A stretch of DNA of 64,000 nt from the NCBI RefSeq assembly GCF_945859705.1, contig NC_079135.1, positions 17,610,501-17,674,500 of the forward strand. The letters run 5' to 3'. A program made the translations under genes and the position numbers. The first letter of the stretch is position 1. Each line of letters opens with the position of its first letter. Positions 9,581 to 21,515 of this stretch are shown here, in pieces. The notes under the pieces are model-generated. The model was not told the origin of the DNA, did not search any database, and saw only the letters and a program-made list of their open reading frames with translations. Source of the stretch: Episyrphus balteatus. Lineage: Eukaryota > Arthropoda > Insecta > Diptera > Syrphidae.

Positions 9581-10557
9581 ATTACGATAATAGAGAATAC
9601 GAAAATAAAATGCACGACTGGGTCGCACGAACTTGCTCTTAGAGTTAAAGTTGCTTAAATTTTTAAGACCTTTTATATAGAAATTTTGAAAATGTAGGTA
9701 CCTACTATATGTATAGGTAAAAAAAAGTTAAATTCGTTTTTTAAAAATCTGAAATCAAATTGCCCTCCAAAACAAGTATGCAGTTTTCATTGATATATTA
9801 AGATGCATTTTCAGAAAAAAAATTTTCAAAATCGTTAGAGCCGTTTCTTAAAAATCTAATTTTTTATAAATAATTTTTTGGAAAAAAAAGTTTTAAAATA
9901 AAATTGGTATGCCATTTTGTAGAAATCACTAATCAACATCTAAAAATAAAATTTCAAAAAAATTCAATGTCCCGTTTTCGAAAACTTGATTTTTTCAAAA
10001 AAATTTTTTAATTTTTTTAAAAATCCAAAAACTATTTTTTTTTTTAAATTTTATTTTTGGTTTATATTTAAATTATATAAATGCTTTTTCACAAAAAGTT
10101 TCGTTGAAATCGAATCAGCAGTTTTGGAGATAATCGGATTTGAAAAAAAACGGTTCTATGGCAGGTACCGTTAATAATGATTTTCAAAAAAAAAATTTAT
10201 TAGAAGATAGACCTTGTCTTAAGACTATTTTTGAATTTTTTAAACAAAATCGTTGGAGCCGTTTTTGAGCAATTTCAACTTTACTAAAATCGTTATATGA
10301 CAAGTACCGTTATTTTTGGTCCAAAAAAATTAATTCCAAAAACCCCTCTGGAGAGTCGCCAAATAACACTACATACCAATCGGTTCATCCGTTTAGGCTG
10401 TAGTTCCTTATACAGACAGACAGACAGACTGACTTCCGGGACCCACTTTTTTGGCATTCTCTACCATCGTAATGTCATGGAAAAATGTTATCTCAACTTT
10501 TTTATTTTGTACGAATACATAACTTGATATATAGTACCTATATCGCAAGTAAAAATG
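9581..10557. repeat. Dispersed 'repeat A', copy 1
   Basis: This stretch matches 55411-56383 over nearly its whole length. Landmarks shared by both: TGCACGACTGGGTCGCACGA near the left end, the GGTACCGTTAATAATG box, a block ending in TTTTTGGTCCAAAAAAATTA, a CAGACAGA microsatellite, CCGGGACCCACTTTTTTGGC, and a right end at CGCAAGTAAAAATGG. Its left edge (GACATTACGATAATAGAGAA) resembles the reverse complement of its own right-hand block TTCTCTACCATCGTAATGTC, suggesting an inverted terminal structure. No protein is encoded. The errantivirus inserted exactly at its left edge. Class unknown. Confidence 0.75.
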
Positions 10558-10990
10558 GGTCTGTATTTATGAGTTTTAAATTGAAATTTTATTTTAGGAC
10601 CAAAATTAACGGTACATACTTTCCATGTGACCAACATTTAAAAGGCTGTGTTTCTCAAAAAAGATTCTCTAAAGATTCTGATTAAAAAAAATCATGTAAG
10701 AATAATGTGGAAAAAATTATTTTTTGGACCGTTACTAACGGTACTTGCCATAGAACCGTTTGCTTGATTTCTGACTTTCTTTTAAACCACTAAACCGATT
10801 TCATAGAATTTTCTTGTGAATAAATTAAAAAATTAAGAAAAAAGTCGATTTTTTCGAAACGGATCTATGAATTAACTTGAAATTTTGTTAGAATATGTAT
10901 TTTCATAGTAATACATATTTTATTTAAAATTGCGTACAAACTTTTTTTATTTTTTGAAAAATTATCCAATTTTTTTCAAAAAAAAAAAAA
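10558..10990. repeat. Diverged inverted relative of repeat A
   Basis: Contains AACGGTACTTGCCATAGAAC and GGACCAAAATTAACGGTAC, which are repeat A landmarks in the opposite orientation. Together with the preceding copy it makes a head-to-head arrangement. It ends in a poly-A run near 10979-10997. No coding potential. Confidence 0.6.
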
Positions 10991-11022
10991 AAAAAAATCT
11001 AATATCACTGGTCTTCAAAATT

Positions 11023-11562
11023 TAACTTCAGAAGTGCACTTCCGGTTTGATCAAGCCAGTGGAGACACTTTTTTAAGTTTTTTCTTTTGCCATTAATTGT
11101 ATCTTTTAACCGCTTTAAACAGCTCAAACCGTCTTTCAAACATTCAAGATTTTGTTTAAAAAATAGAGCTCAAAAGTAACCTTTCAAAACTCAAAAAAAA
11201 AAAAATAAGACTCAATTTCATATGTAACGGTCAAAATTTTCAAATTTTTCTTTTCTAGAAATTGTAGCAAAACAAAATTTGTTGTGCAGAAATTAATTTT
11301 GTAGCTGCTCTCAGTCATTTGTTATTCAAATTTGAAGTTTAAAAAGTGCTTTTTTTTAGATTTTGAAAGGTTACGTTTGAGCTATCTTTTTTAAACAAGA
11401 ATATTATAAAAAACGGCTTGAGCGGGTTACATCAAAAATAATGTTGGTATTGAAAAGCTACAATTAATGACAAAAGAAAAAAAATTAAAAAAGTGATTTT
11501 TAAAAAATGTCTCCACTGGCCTGCTGATCAAACCGGAAATGCACTTCTGAAACTATAAGTTG
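11023..11562. mobile_element. Fold-back (long inverted repeat) element
   Basis: The left arm starts AACTTCAGAAGTGCACTTCC and the right end is its near reverse complement (GGAAATGCACTTCTGAAACT). Pairing continues inward through CCAGTGGAGACA/TGTCTCCACTGG, ATTAATTGTA, and the AAGGTTAC/GTAACCTT region. The arms cover most of 540 bp. No clear target duplication or coding sequence was found. It is probably a MITE or fold-back element of unknown superfamily. Confidence 0.8.
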
Positions 11563-11910
11563 AAATAAAAAATTACGCTACAAATTTAATTTTTTCGCAA
11601 CAAATAAGCATTTAATTAGCTACAATTTTGGGCATCAAACAAATATTAATTTTCCTACTTTCGTCCGCTAACTTCAATCTTATTTTAGCGAAATTTCGAA
11701 TATCAAAAAAACTGTTGAGGCTGCAAACATCAAGTTTATGGAATTGAAAAGCATTTAAAAAGCTATAAATTTGGAGGTCAACTACTAAACTCATTGTTTT
11801 TAATCATTTCAGACTTATTTTAGCGGAAAAAGTTAATAACTCAAAAACTATGCGTGCTACAAATTTTTGGTTTGCTCAATAAATTGGCATTTAATTAGCT
11901 ACAATGAATG
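11563..11910. repeat. Imperfect direct repeat, about 275 bp apart
   Basis: The block CGCTACAAATTT...GCATTTAATTAGCTACAAT occurs at about 11575-11625 and again, diverged, at about 11853-11905. Each is associated with TATTTTAGCG. It looks like two degenerate tandem units of an AT-rich repeat. No gene. Confidence 0.5.
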
Positions 11911-12179
11911 AGATTAATTTTTTTTTTATTCCGCCACAAAGTGTCCGCCAAAGTAAAAGACGTTCAAAATTATGTTTCTGAGTGGTTAACAAAACTCATG
12001 ACAATTAACTTACTGAACAAAAAGAAAACTTATTCCAAGTTTTCTATAAGTGTTATAACTTTCGGTGATAACTCACGGTATAGTATTAAATGTAGCCAAC
12101 AAAATATTATTTCCCAAACAAATTTTGAAAGATTTTCAAAATCAATCTCATTTATTCCGTTTACAACGATTTTACGCTT

Positions 12180-12360
12180 TATTTGCATCAGGGTTGTAGA
12201 AAATCGAAATAGAAATAGAAAGAAAGGTAGTCCTAAAAACTCCTGGTACAAGCAAATGCAAAACCACCAGCATTCAGTTGGCCTTAGAAATGGAACAATA
12301 CAAAACCGGGAGGCTTGCCGCCGATTTCTGAGGTCAACCCGGCGAACCCCACAGGTATAA
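12180..12360 (+). pseudogene. Possible short LINE-derived coding fragment
   Basis: A frame of about 60 codons has a basic GSPKNSWYKQMQ stretch followed by a Trp-less RTRR-like end. This pattern resembles the C-terminal region after reverse transcriptase in some LINEs (GRPRxRWxD followed by xRxxWRxxxR). The resemblance is weak and judged from memory, and both edges are undefined. It could equally be chance. Confidence 0.2.
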
Positions 12361-12369
12361 TTTTTCAAA

Positions 12370-15230
12370 CGCTACCACTAATTCAAAAAAAAAACGCATT
12401 TAATTTAATTATTTCTTGAATAACAACAATTTGTTCGTTTTTTAATACTCTTAAAAGAGCAAACTCAATTCTTACCACCAATAAAAATACTTTGCCATCA
12501 AACCACAACAAACATAACACAACCAAATAAGAGATAAAATTGCTTACACAAATGAGAAAAATAATTTAATTCAGCTGATTCAGCTAAATTGTTTATTTTT
12601 GAGAGTGAATGTTTATGACATTTATTTAATTAATTCTGCTAATTAAAAATTCATTCTGAAAATATAATTCACATCCACCTTTTTAGCATTGTTATCTTCC
12701 TAATTAACCTAAATATTTAAATAATTTTAACCTAAAGTAATTACTAAATAACGGTTTTCTGCATAGAAATGGAGTTCACATTCAAATTTGAATTTGAACT
12801 CCATTAAAATTTATTCAACTTCAACATGAACTAATGGCAAACGAACTACAACATGTTTGATAGGGGAATTGACTCCTATTCCCCTTTTGAGAATTATTAA
12901 ATTCCCCACAAAATAAATGGTAAAGTTGAATTTGTTACACAAAATATATAAACATGCGGTACTGGATGTACGTTCCCCTACTTTGCCAATAATAGTTTCA
13001 CCACGATTATACACTTCTTGGCCACAGCGAACTCCAACCAACCGCACATGGATTTCTGTTTCATTGAGCAGCCAGAGAAATTATGGTGAACTAACAGTTG
13101 GGTATTTTTGGTGGAAATGGTGGAAAAGTCTCACAATGACGTTTTTTACACCACCAGAAAAGTGCACATCAGCAGCAGGCAGTCACTGGCACACTCCGTC
13201 TCCATGGTAAGTGCGTTGGTGTATGAGTGTCTTCGACCAAATCAAGCAGAAACTCCAGTTCCAATTGGATGGACCATGGCTGGTCGACTTATTCGAATGT
13301 TAGCTATCATCGGTCGTGGACGCGTTTCAATTTTACTCCTTTATTTCTTTCTTGCTGCGTTTTATTTTTTCTGCAGTGAAGTATTCATCTGAGGAATAAG
13401 TGAAACTTCATTCACACTTTCTGCCTTATGAACGGTGCCTTAACTTTTGTTCAAACAATTTTGTAACAATATATTTATTTTTTTGAAATAAAAATTAATT
13501 TTTAAAATAAAAAATTAATTTTTTAAAAAATAATTAATTTTTTTAAATTAAAAAAAAAAGTGAATAAAATTAAATTTTAATCCTTTTTTTCTAAAAAAAA
13601 AAATGAAAACCTAGTGAAGTTTTTCTGAGAAGTGAAAAATCCAAAGTTGATGATTTTTTTGTGAATTTTAAAATTATTTGCAAATTTTTGCGAAAATATA
13701 AAAGTGCAAAGCTACTTACAGTGGAACCTTTTTAAAAAAAAGGTGAAACAGTTTTAAGTGAAGTGCAACAACTTTGTTTTTTGAAACTTGAAAAATCTAT
13801 TCACAAAAAATAAAGGATCCTTAATTCCTTACCTTTAGACTTTTTGGATTAATTTTTAACCAGGGAGGAAAAAATTTTAAGTAAGTTTGGATTCATTATT
13901 TTTTTGGGATATTACAGATCAATTCCCAATTATTTCAAGGTTATATTCTTTTCTTTAAAAAAAAAAATTAATTTCATTAAAATTTTATTGAACTTGTTCA
14001 GGGTTATAAACTTGAGTTGAGTAGGCAGGCAGGCAGCCACTCGAACTTGAAATTTATTTGACCAAGTTTTTTCTGACCAGTTAATTGACAATTTCTTGAC
14101 CACAACATTGTGATTTTTTTTTTTTTTTATTTTGCTTGAATATGGTTCGGTTTGCACTGGCGCAATGACAATAATAAATTTGCTACTCGAGTTTGCAATT
14201 TATTATTATTTACTTGTCATTCGTTCGTTTCTATTGATGATATTGACCATGAAATGATGATTGTTATAATAAGAGTAAAGGAATTTTTTATTGGGTATAG
14301 GCTTATTTTTTGCAAATAAAAATTTGGGAGTAGGTAGGTACTGACTGGGGTTATTTGAAGAGTGTTGTTTGTGGGCGTTTATTTAATAAATTCAATTAAT
14401 TCAAAGCTCTTCTGAGGTTTTTTTTTGTTAGAAAATAAATTGAAATTATTTTTGGACTATGAGGAAGGTCTTTGGAAAGGAATATTCAATATTGAATTGG
14501 CTCTTGACGTATTGTTTTATTTTTCAACGATCTAAAGGATTAATTTCTATTTTCATTGTTAATAATAATTTTTATTTACTATTATAAATCAATTTTATTT
14601 TGATTTTGTTAACAATAAAATTAAATAAAGTCTTGAAAAAATGAAAACTTCAATTAAAAACGTTTTTTTTTTAGAAAATTAATTTGAATACCTAAATAAA
14701 AAATTAGTACCTAAACTAAGTTTAGTAGTTTATTAATCCATAAAGTTTCGATTTGTTCCATCTTCCCTATTTGAAGTATTCCTTGTCTTACAATTCTTTG
14801 ATTATTGAGAAGTGTTTTGGAAATTTTATTTTCGGAACCCAAAATATTAGTACTTGCCACAAGTAATAAGTATCAGGTCAAATTTTTAATAGATTATCAA
14901 ATCAAATCAATTTTAAATATATTTGACAAAAACGTCTAATTTTTAATCGAAGTTTTAAACAAAATTGTGATTAAGAAAATTGAAATGATAACTTTACAAT
15001 TGCATTTACTTTTTTTTTTAATTACAAAAAAAAAATTGTAAACGAATTGATTTTTAGAAAACAAATAAGTAGTTTTGTTTGAAAATAAACCTCTTTTATA
15101 AAGATATTCTCATTGTTTGAAAACAGATTTTGTTGTTGTTTTTTTTTTTCTAATTTTTCTAACGAGAGGCATTTGAAATAAACCTAAATATAGAAATTTA
15201 TATTAAGGTACTATTTTGGGCAAAAAGTAA
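12370..15230. other. Mostly AT-rich non-coding DNA with one GC-richer island
   Basis: The island at 12990-13330 is less AT-rich and holds overlapping open frames on both strands: minus 12811-13047 opening at a GTG, plus 12917-13210 and 13108-13392. None has a domain I recognise, and they cannot all be real. The even composition of the stretch could reflect a decayed coding segment or a host regulatory/exonic segment. The rest is A/T runs, for example 13470-13610 with repeated AATTAATTTTT, and a short GGCA repeat at 14023-14037. Confidence 0.4.
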
Positions 15231-16010
15231 CTAAAATTTGGTTCAAAAATCTATTTTATTCTTCTAAAACTATTTGATTTCGTTCAAAATAGTGTAGAGC
15301 CGATGCAAAAAATTCTATGCCTTTTTTGACCAAAATTTCTCAAGCTGTTGACATAAGAATCCTTGTTCAAAAATGCCTTGGCACTTATTTACAAAAAATT
15401 AATTTTATTTCAAGAGTTTTTGAAAAACTAGTTCTTATAGTCAGATTTTTTTTAATTAAAATTCAACGCAGTTACTTACTTAGAATATTGAAGCTTCTAA
15501 ATGTTGAATAAAAATATATTTTTAAATTTTTTTGACTTCTGAACGAAGCATATCTACAATTTGATTTTTGCATTACAAAAAGTTTTTATTTTTTTTTTTC
15601 GTTAGAGCCGTTTTTTAATTTCAAGCAAATTTTTCAAAAATACTTTTAAAAAAATTGGTATGCCAATAAAAGGAAAATATAATTGATACATAAAAACAAT
15701 GCATAAAGAAGTGCATTACTCCGTTTACAAAAATTTGATTTTTCATAAAAACATATTTTATTTTTTCATTCAGAAATTTGAATTTTTTTAATATTTTTAT
15801 TTATTGTTTTAAGCTTTAGAATTAAGGGCACTAAAACATTTCCTTACAAAATGATTTTTTTGAACCGACTAAGTCGTTTACGAGAAAGAAAGAAATTAAG
15901 AAAAAAGTGGAATGGCTACCGTTAATATCGCGGTTTCAAAAATATTTTTTGTTAATTTTTTTTTATCAAAATTGTTGGAGCCGTAAAAAGAAAACTTTTA
16001 ATTAATTGAA
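15230..16010. repeat. Strongly decayed relative of repeat A
   Basis: Scattered landmarks match repeat A in order: GTTAGAGCCGTTTTTTAA, TTGGTATGCCA, ATGGCTACCGTTAATATCG, and a second GTTGGAGCCGT. The rest has drifted. This appears to be an old copy with several indels. No coding. Confidence 0.5.
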
Positions 16011-17450
16011 CCTTGACCTACTCTCACCTCAACTGTGTTAAACATTTCTTAAGAATTTCAATAAGAATAATAAAACGAAAATACCCTATTTTATTTGAAA
16101 AATCGTGATTTTTCCCTGTTAAAAAATAATTATTTATTTATATTTTGACCCATTTAAAACTAAATGTAGATAGCACATACATTAATTTTATAAAAATTTA
16201 AAAATTGCATCTTAAAAATTTTTTTTTTTAAGTAATAATAATTTCTTTAATCCTCAAGATAAAAAACTCCTTTTTTAAAACATAAATAAAAAAGTTTAGA
16301 AAACTTGTTCATTTCAATTTTATCTCATTTGTTCAAAACACCATTATTCAATTTAGAGAATAAATTAACCAAATTATTGAATTCATTAAAATCAATAAAT
16401 TTTTTCCACTAACCTACCCATTTTAAGAATAATCTTAGCATTAAAAATATTTATTTTTAAGAATAACCTAAGCCGTTCTATAAAAATTTGTTGTAAGTCT
16501 ATATAATTAAGATTGTCTTCTTTCTACTTCTTTTCAATAACTCAGTATAGTATCCATCTAATCATCATAAAATATGTATGTACTTATAAAAATAAAGAAA
16601 GACTAATACAAATCAACAAAACAAGAATAAGCATTAAAAACCCATAAACTATAAATATAAATTCCTTTCCACCTTATCATCGTGTGTCGTTTCAAAAGCG
16701 ATAAGTTCAACTTCCATTCCAGGAAAAGCTATCTTTTTCCAATTTAAAAATAAAAGTTAAATCCAATTATTGCAATTTCCGTCCTCCCAATCATATCAAT
16801 GACCCATATTTCACGCGGGTATATAGAAACTATTTTTTATTTATTTCCACCTGATAGGGCATACAAATACAAATTCGAATTCCAAAAACAAAAGTCACTA
16901 CATACTATTTCATTTTCAGCCACTATGATATAGAGCCCGACCTATTAAGACCCCCCGCATACGAATGTTTTGGAAAGGGCCAGACCGTGTTAAATTGTGT
17001 GGCAGAAAGTTATATTCGTTTAGTTATTTTTATATTTTTTATCAGCGCTTAATTAATGCGCTTTCGTAACGGATGTCTTTTGTCTATGGAAAAAGGAATT
17101 CAAATCGATAAATTTTCAAGACTCATATATCTACTCTTCGATGGTGGTGTTCCACCATCTATCCCTTCACAATTTTTTCGAAACAATTGAAATAGGTCAC
17201 TTTAGGGAGGGCAAAATGAAGGAACTCCCATTTATTTTTCTTTCTGATTCGGATAAACAAAAAATAATAAAAGATTTAAATTACATTGCAGAGAATGAAT
17301 GAAGAAAATTATTGTTAAAGTACCTAATCAAAAGTCAATAATTCTTTTTGAAAAATTTTAAAGATTCAAATACAATGAGGTGAATTGGTTTCAGCTTTAA
17401 ATTTGTTGAAAGAATCGTTTTTTTTTTAAACTTTATTCTTTTTTATTTAC
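16010..17450. other. AT-rich non-coding DNA
   Basis: No frame, repeat or RNA gene was recognised. The stretch at 16900-17230 is somewhat less AT-rich and could be single-copy host sequence. Confidence 0.5.
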
Positions 17451-17459
17451 CTGTTTAAT

Positions 17460-18200
17460 AGCTTCGGTAATACTTGTATTGGAGAGCAAAAGAAGCCGTA
17501 CCGAAGCTATTCGTGAAAACAGACAGTTTTTTTTAATGTGAATATAGCAATAAGCCTTACAAAAGCTGTCTATTTTTATGAATAGTTGCGATAAGATAAT
17601 AAGAATCTTACCGAAGCTATTAAGCAGTAGAAGAAGTCTTACCGAAGTTGTTCGTGAAATGAAACAGCTTCAAAGCTTCTTATTACCTTCTGGTTTACGA
17701 ATAGCTTTGATAAGACTTTTTTTTTCTGTTTAATAGTTTCAGTAAGACTTTAATTGCACAGCTAAAGAAGCCTTACCGAAGCTACTAGTGAAAACAATCA
17801 GCTTCCTCAAAGTTTTTATTATATTCTAATTAAAGAAGCTGTCTGTTTTCACGAATATCTTCACTTAGACTTCTTTCACTGTTTAAAATAAGTGTTAACG
17901 AAGCTATTAAACCAAATTAATTGAGAACTAAATGAATCTGTAAGTTTTGACAAATAGCTTTTGTTAAACTTGTTTAATTGGACGGTACAGCAGAGCCGTT
18001 AAGAAAAAAAAAAGAAAACAATACTTGACATTTTTATTTTATCAAATCTAAAAATTTTTATTTTAAAGAAATCGTTAAAAAGTTTCTGCTTTAACTAAGT
18101 AGTTCCATAAACTCATTTGACGAAGTCTTTTCGAGTTTTGGTATTTAAAAATTTAACTTCTATAAGAGTTCTTTAACTATTTAAGCAAGTGTTACCGAAG
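17460..18200. repeat. Degenerate repeat built on TTACCGAAGCTATT
   Basis: The block TTACCGAAGCTATTCGTGAA, followed by AACAGACAGCTT, recurs in diverged form at about 17494, 17608, 17638 and 17771, with weaker copies at 17891 and 18190. Inverted copies (AGCTTCGGTAATACTT, GAAGCTGTCTGTTTTCACGA) lie at 17461 and 17836. Some spacings are about 135-145 bases. Related pieces reappear at 25230-25350. Mixed orientation and drift suggest an old tandem array or a fold-back element broken by indels. Confidence 0.65.
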
Positions 18201-20150
18201 CTTTTGGAAATTTGAAGCAAATTAATATTAGATGATAATTTATTTGAAACTCGAGACATAGACTTGCCAAATTTTTGCATACAGGAGTTTTTAAACCATA
18301 CAACATTAGAAAAACAAATACCCTCCCTTTCAAAACTATTTCAAAATGTTTAACAACACAATTCACAAACTATACAAGCAATTGAAAATGTTATTTCCGT
18401 CAATTCGACGCCACCACTATTCTTTTTAAGGTTCTTCAAACTCCAATTCCAATCTACAAACCAACAAAATATAGAAAAAAAATCTCTCAACTTTTAAGTA
18501 CCATTAACCGTTATATTAAACTAAAATTACTGCAGAGCAGCAGCAGCACACAATTCAATTGATTTGAATTCGTTGAATATGTTATGAATCGCGCGCCGCC
18601 GCGCCGCTTCGGAGTGAAGCAATGCCGGTTTCGGTTCGGGTTCGGGTTTTTGGATGGATTGAAGTGGACTTATTTTGTTGAATTTATTATGAAGTTGAAT
18701 AAAGTTGACTACATTGGTCCGATTTTTTTTTTTTTTTTTCAATTTGTTTTTAGTTTTTTTTTTATATGAAGTGCATCCAGGGAACGAATTCCCGCTTTTA
18801 CACTCTCTGACATAATGTGACGGTTGGAGTGGATTTACCATCATCCAGCTAGAGAGACTGTCCCAGGTCCAGGTCGAGCGGATTTGAAAAAATAGGAGTC
18901 TGTTGTTATGGTCGTTGTTGGTCGTTTTCGTCTCTTCATTTTTATTTAGCTTGGGGGGGAAGAAGAATTTTATTTATTATTGTTTTGTGTGATTGTTTCT
19001 TTAGTTTTTGATGAAGGGGGTGTTTTTTTTTTTCACTTTTTTACATGACTTGTGTTTCGAGAGGGTCACTTCCTCCACCCGTTTGGCGTGCGATTTTAGT
19101 TAAAGTACTTCCTGCTTGAGGGCTCTCTTTCTCTACTTCTTCTCTCTGGAGCTCACTGAATGACATATTGGTTTATTGTTTGTTATACAGAAACTGGCTA
19201 AGTTGATGTGGATTGAAATGAAAATTTGTCGTAGTTAGTTTTGTTATGGGCCTTGTTTGTCGGTTTGTTTCTTTTTCTTTTTCTATTTTTTACTTTGTAC
19301 AAAAAAAAAAAGAGGGGGGTTATGGGTGGATAAAATGAAGGATTAATTTGAAACGAATGGTGCACACACCATTTCGAATGGGGAAAACAGTTCAAAGCAC
19401 GGATAAAGTGGTTACACAATTTGGAAGTAATAAAAAGAGATAATCCAAATATTTTTTTGGAGTTTTTTTTTTTGGTACTTTTAAGGGGTGTCGAATTTTT
19501 GTTTGAAATATTTTGTAATGAAACACATGTTATGTCAGAATAACCATGATTGTGTGAAGCGTACAATAATCGGTTAATTAATTTGATAACATTTCTTTTT
19601 TAATTGGAAAATATGTTAACAATTTGTTGCAGCTTTAGGGTCATTTATCGTCAGTTTTTGGATTAAAAATTTTTTTTACACAATTTCTTGGGAAGGAAGA
19701 AAACGCAGTGACGACGAAGAATATGTCATCACACATTTTTGTGTAAAGAGTTTAGAAACAGTAGACATTGTGGTGGTAGATATGAAAAATTGTCTCATTT
19801 ATGGCTCGGAAGTAAAACTTGTCGAAATATTAGTGTAATGAATTTTTTATTAAAATATTCCGGACTCTCTTTTTAAATATCACAGAGGTTACTTTAGTTA
19901 ATATTATAGGTTGTTCTTATATAAAACGATTTAACGAGTTTAAAAAACACAAATTGCCTCTTAAAATACTATATACTATTATTGAAGTTATACTTCTTAT
20001 GGGAGGGTGGGTATGAAAATTTACTTTTTGACAAGAATGTCAAAGGGATTATGACGCGATCACCCTGGGTAGCAGGGCTGTCGTTTCACCTTTAGAGTAC
20101 GCAGTACTTTAGTATTTAAAAAAACACACAACACGTAGCAAGTTACATGT
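18200..20150. other. Non-coding DNA with a GC-rich spot
   Basis: At 18588-18652 there is a short GC-rich stretch (CGCGCGCCGCCGCGCCGCTT, then repeated CGGTTCGGGTT), strikingly unlike its AT-rich surroundings. No ORF across it is convincing. CT-rich sequence lies at 19125-19150. No repeats or RNA genes were recognised elsewhere in the block. Confidence 0.45.
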
Positions 20151-20152
20151 TT

Positions 20153-20222
20153 CATGTGGCAAGTTGCATGTGGCAAATTGCGTGTGGCAAGTTGCATGTG
20201 GCAAGTTACATGTGGCAAGTTG
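20153..20222. repeat. 14-bp minisatellite, five units
   Basis: Five near-identical copies of CATGTGGCAAGTTG run in tandem. The adjacent hAT element is inserted in the last unit, so its target duplication (CAAGTTGC) is part of the repeat. Confidence 0.9.
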
Positions 20223-20334
20223 CCAGGGTTGCAAAAAGCTAACATTTCAGCTCAGCTCACAGCTCAGCTCAAATTTGAGCTAGGTAGCATAGCTTAGCTC
20301 ATTTGAGCTGAGCTGAAAGTGAGCGCCCCAACTT

Positions 20335-21215
20335 CCAACGCCTATATCTCGGAATTTTGAAAAAAATGAAAAAAATTTTTTTGATGCCAAAAGGTAGCGG
20401 GGACTCTAACCTACATTTGGGTACAACTTCCATCCCTGTAGGTACACGCGTTCTCAAACCAGGAGAACTTAAAGGTAAAAAAAAAGTTAAGCCCGATTCT
20501 GAAAAAATAGGCATGATGTGGCGGTTTAACATGCAAGGCGATTTTTTAAAAATCTGACAATGTGCAAAGCGTAGGCCCATGACACAAGCTATCATTTGGC
20601 ATCACTCCCAAAAATTGCTCTCAAGCGGCTTAGCTTCCAGGAGCGTTCAAAGATTCGGGGATTTTTCGAAAAAAAAATTTACCCCAACTTTCAAACACGA
20701 TTTTCTCGGAATTTTGAAAAAAATCGAAAAACCGGATTATACCACTTTCGGGTAGCTGAGAATATAAGCTTTCATATGGCACCACTCCCCTGTCTCTAGA
20801 TCAAAGCCTTCCAACGCCTATATCGCGGAATTTTGAAGAAAATGAAAATAAAATTTTTGATGCCAAAAGGTAGCGGGGACTCTAACCTACATTTTGGTAC
20901 AACTCCCATCCCTGTAGGTCCACGCGTTCTCAAACCGTTAGAACTTAAAAGTAAAAAAACAATAGACACGATTCTGAAAAAAAAGGCATAATGTGGCGGT
21001 TTAACATGGAAGGCGATTTTTTAAAAATCTGATAATGTGCAAAGCGTAGGCCCATGACACAAGCTATCATTTGGCACCACTCCAAAAAATTGCTCTCAAG
21101 CGGTTTAGCTTCCAGGAGCGTTCAAAGATTCGGGGATTTTTCGAAAAAAAATTTACCCCAACTTTCAAACGCGATTTTCTCGGAATTTTGAAAAAAGTCG
21201 TAAAACCGGATTGTA
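20335..21215. repeat. Tandem duplication, period about 476 bp
   Basis: CCAACGCCTATATC starts at 20335 and again at 20811. The following landmarks recur in the same order: GATGCCAAAAGGTAGCGGGG, CATCCCTGTAGGT, CACGCGTTCTCAAACC, CAAAGCGTAGGCCCATGACA, CTTCCAGGAGCGTTCAAAGA and TTTCTCGGAATTTTGAAAAA. The second unit is slightly shorter. The copies differ by scattered substitutions. Confidence 0.9.
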
Positions 21216-21282
21216 CCTGATTTTTTTTATGATTAAAAAAGAAATATTTTACTAAAAAAAATAGAAATATATTTACTATTAA

Positions 21283-21515
21283 CCCTAGAAAGATAATCTA
21301 CGTCTGTAAGACGTATGGCGTGTAAAGAACTGTTTTATCTAATTCAATTCAAATTTCTGGGTTTTTGTTAAATTGATTTGATTTATTATATCACTTCTTT
21401 AAAATAATCTAAGTAATGAGTTAAATAAATATGAGAAAAAGAGTTAACATAAGACGAAAAATCTTTTTTAGAATCATACGTCTCTGAGACGTATATTATG
21501 ATTATCTTTCTAGGG
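21283..21515. mobile_element. piggyBac-like MITE
   Basis: A 233-bp element with perfect 16-base terminal inverted repeats CCCTAGAAAGATAATC, flanked on both sides by TTAA (21279-21282 and 21516-21519). TTAA targeting and CCCTAGAAAGATA ends are hallmarks of piggyBac transposons. Subterminal palindromes TACGTCT...AGACGTA occur near each end. There is no coding capacity, so it depends on a transposase elsewhere. It sits inside the hAT element and is therefore younger than it. Confidence 0.93.

Noticed and set aside
20150..20225. CRISPR-like array suspected from regular short repeats
   Set aside because: Five contiguous 14-bp units without spacers in insect-type DNA; an ordinary minisatellite.
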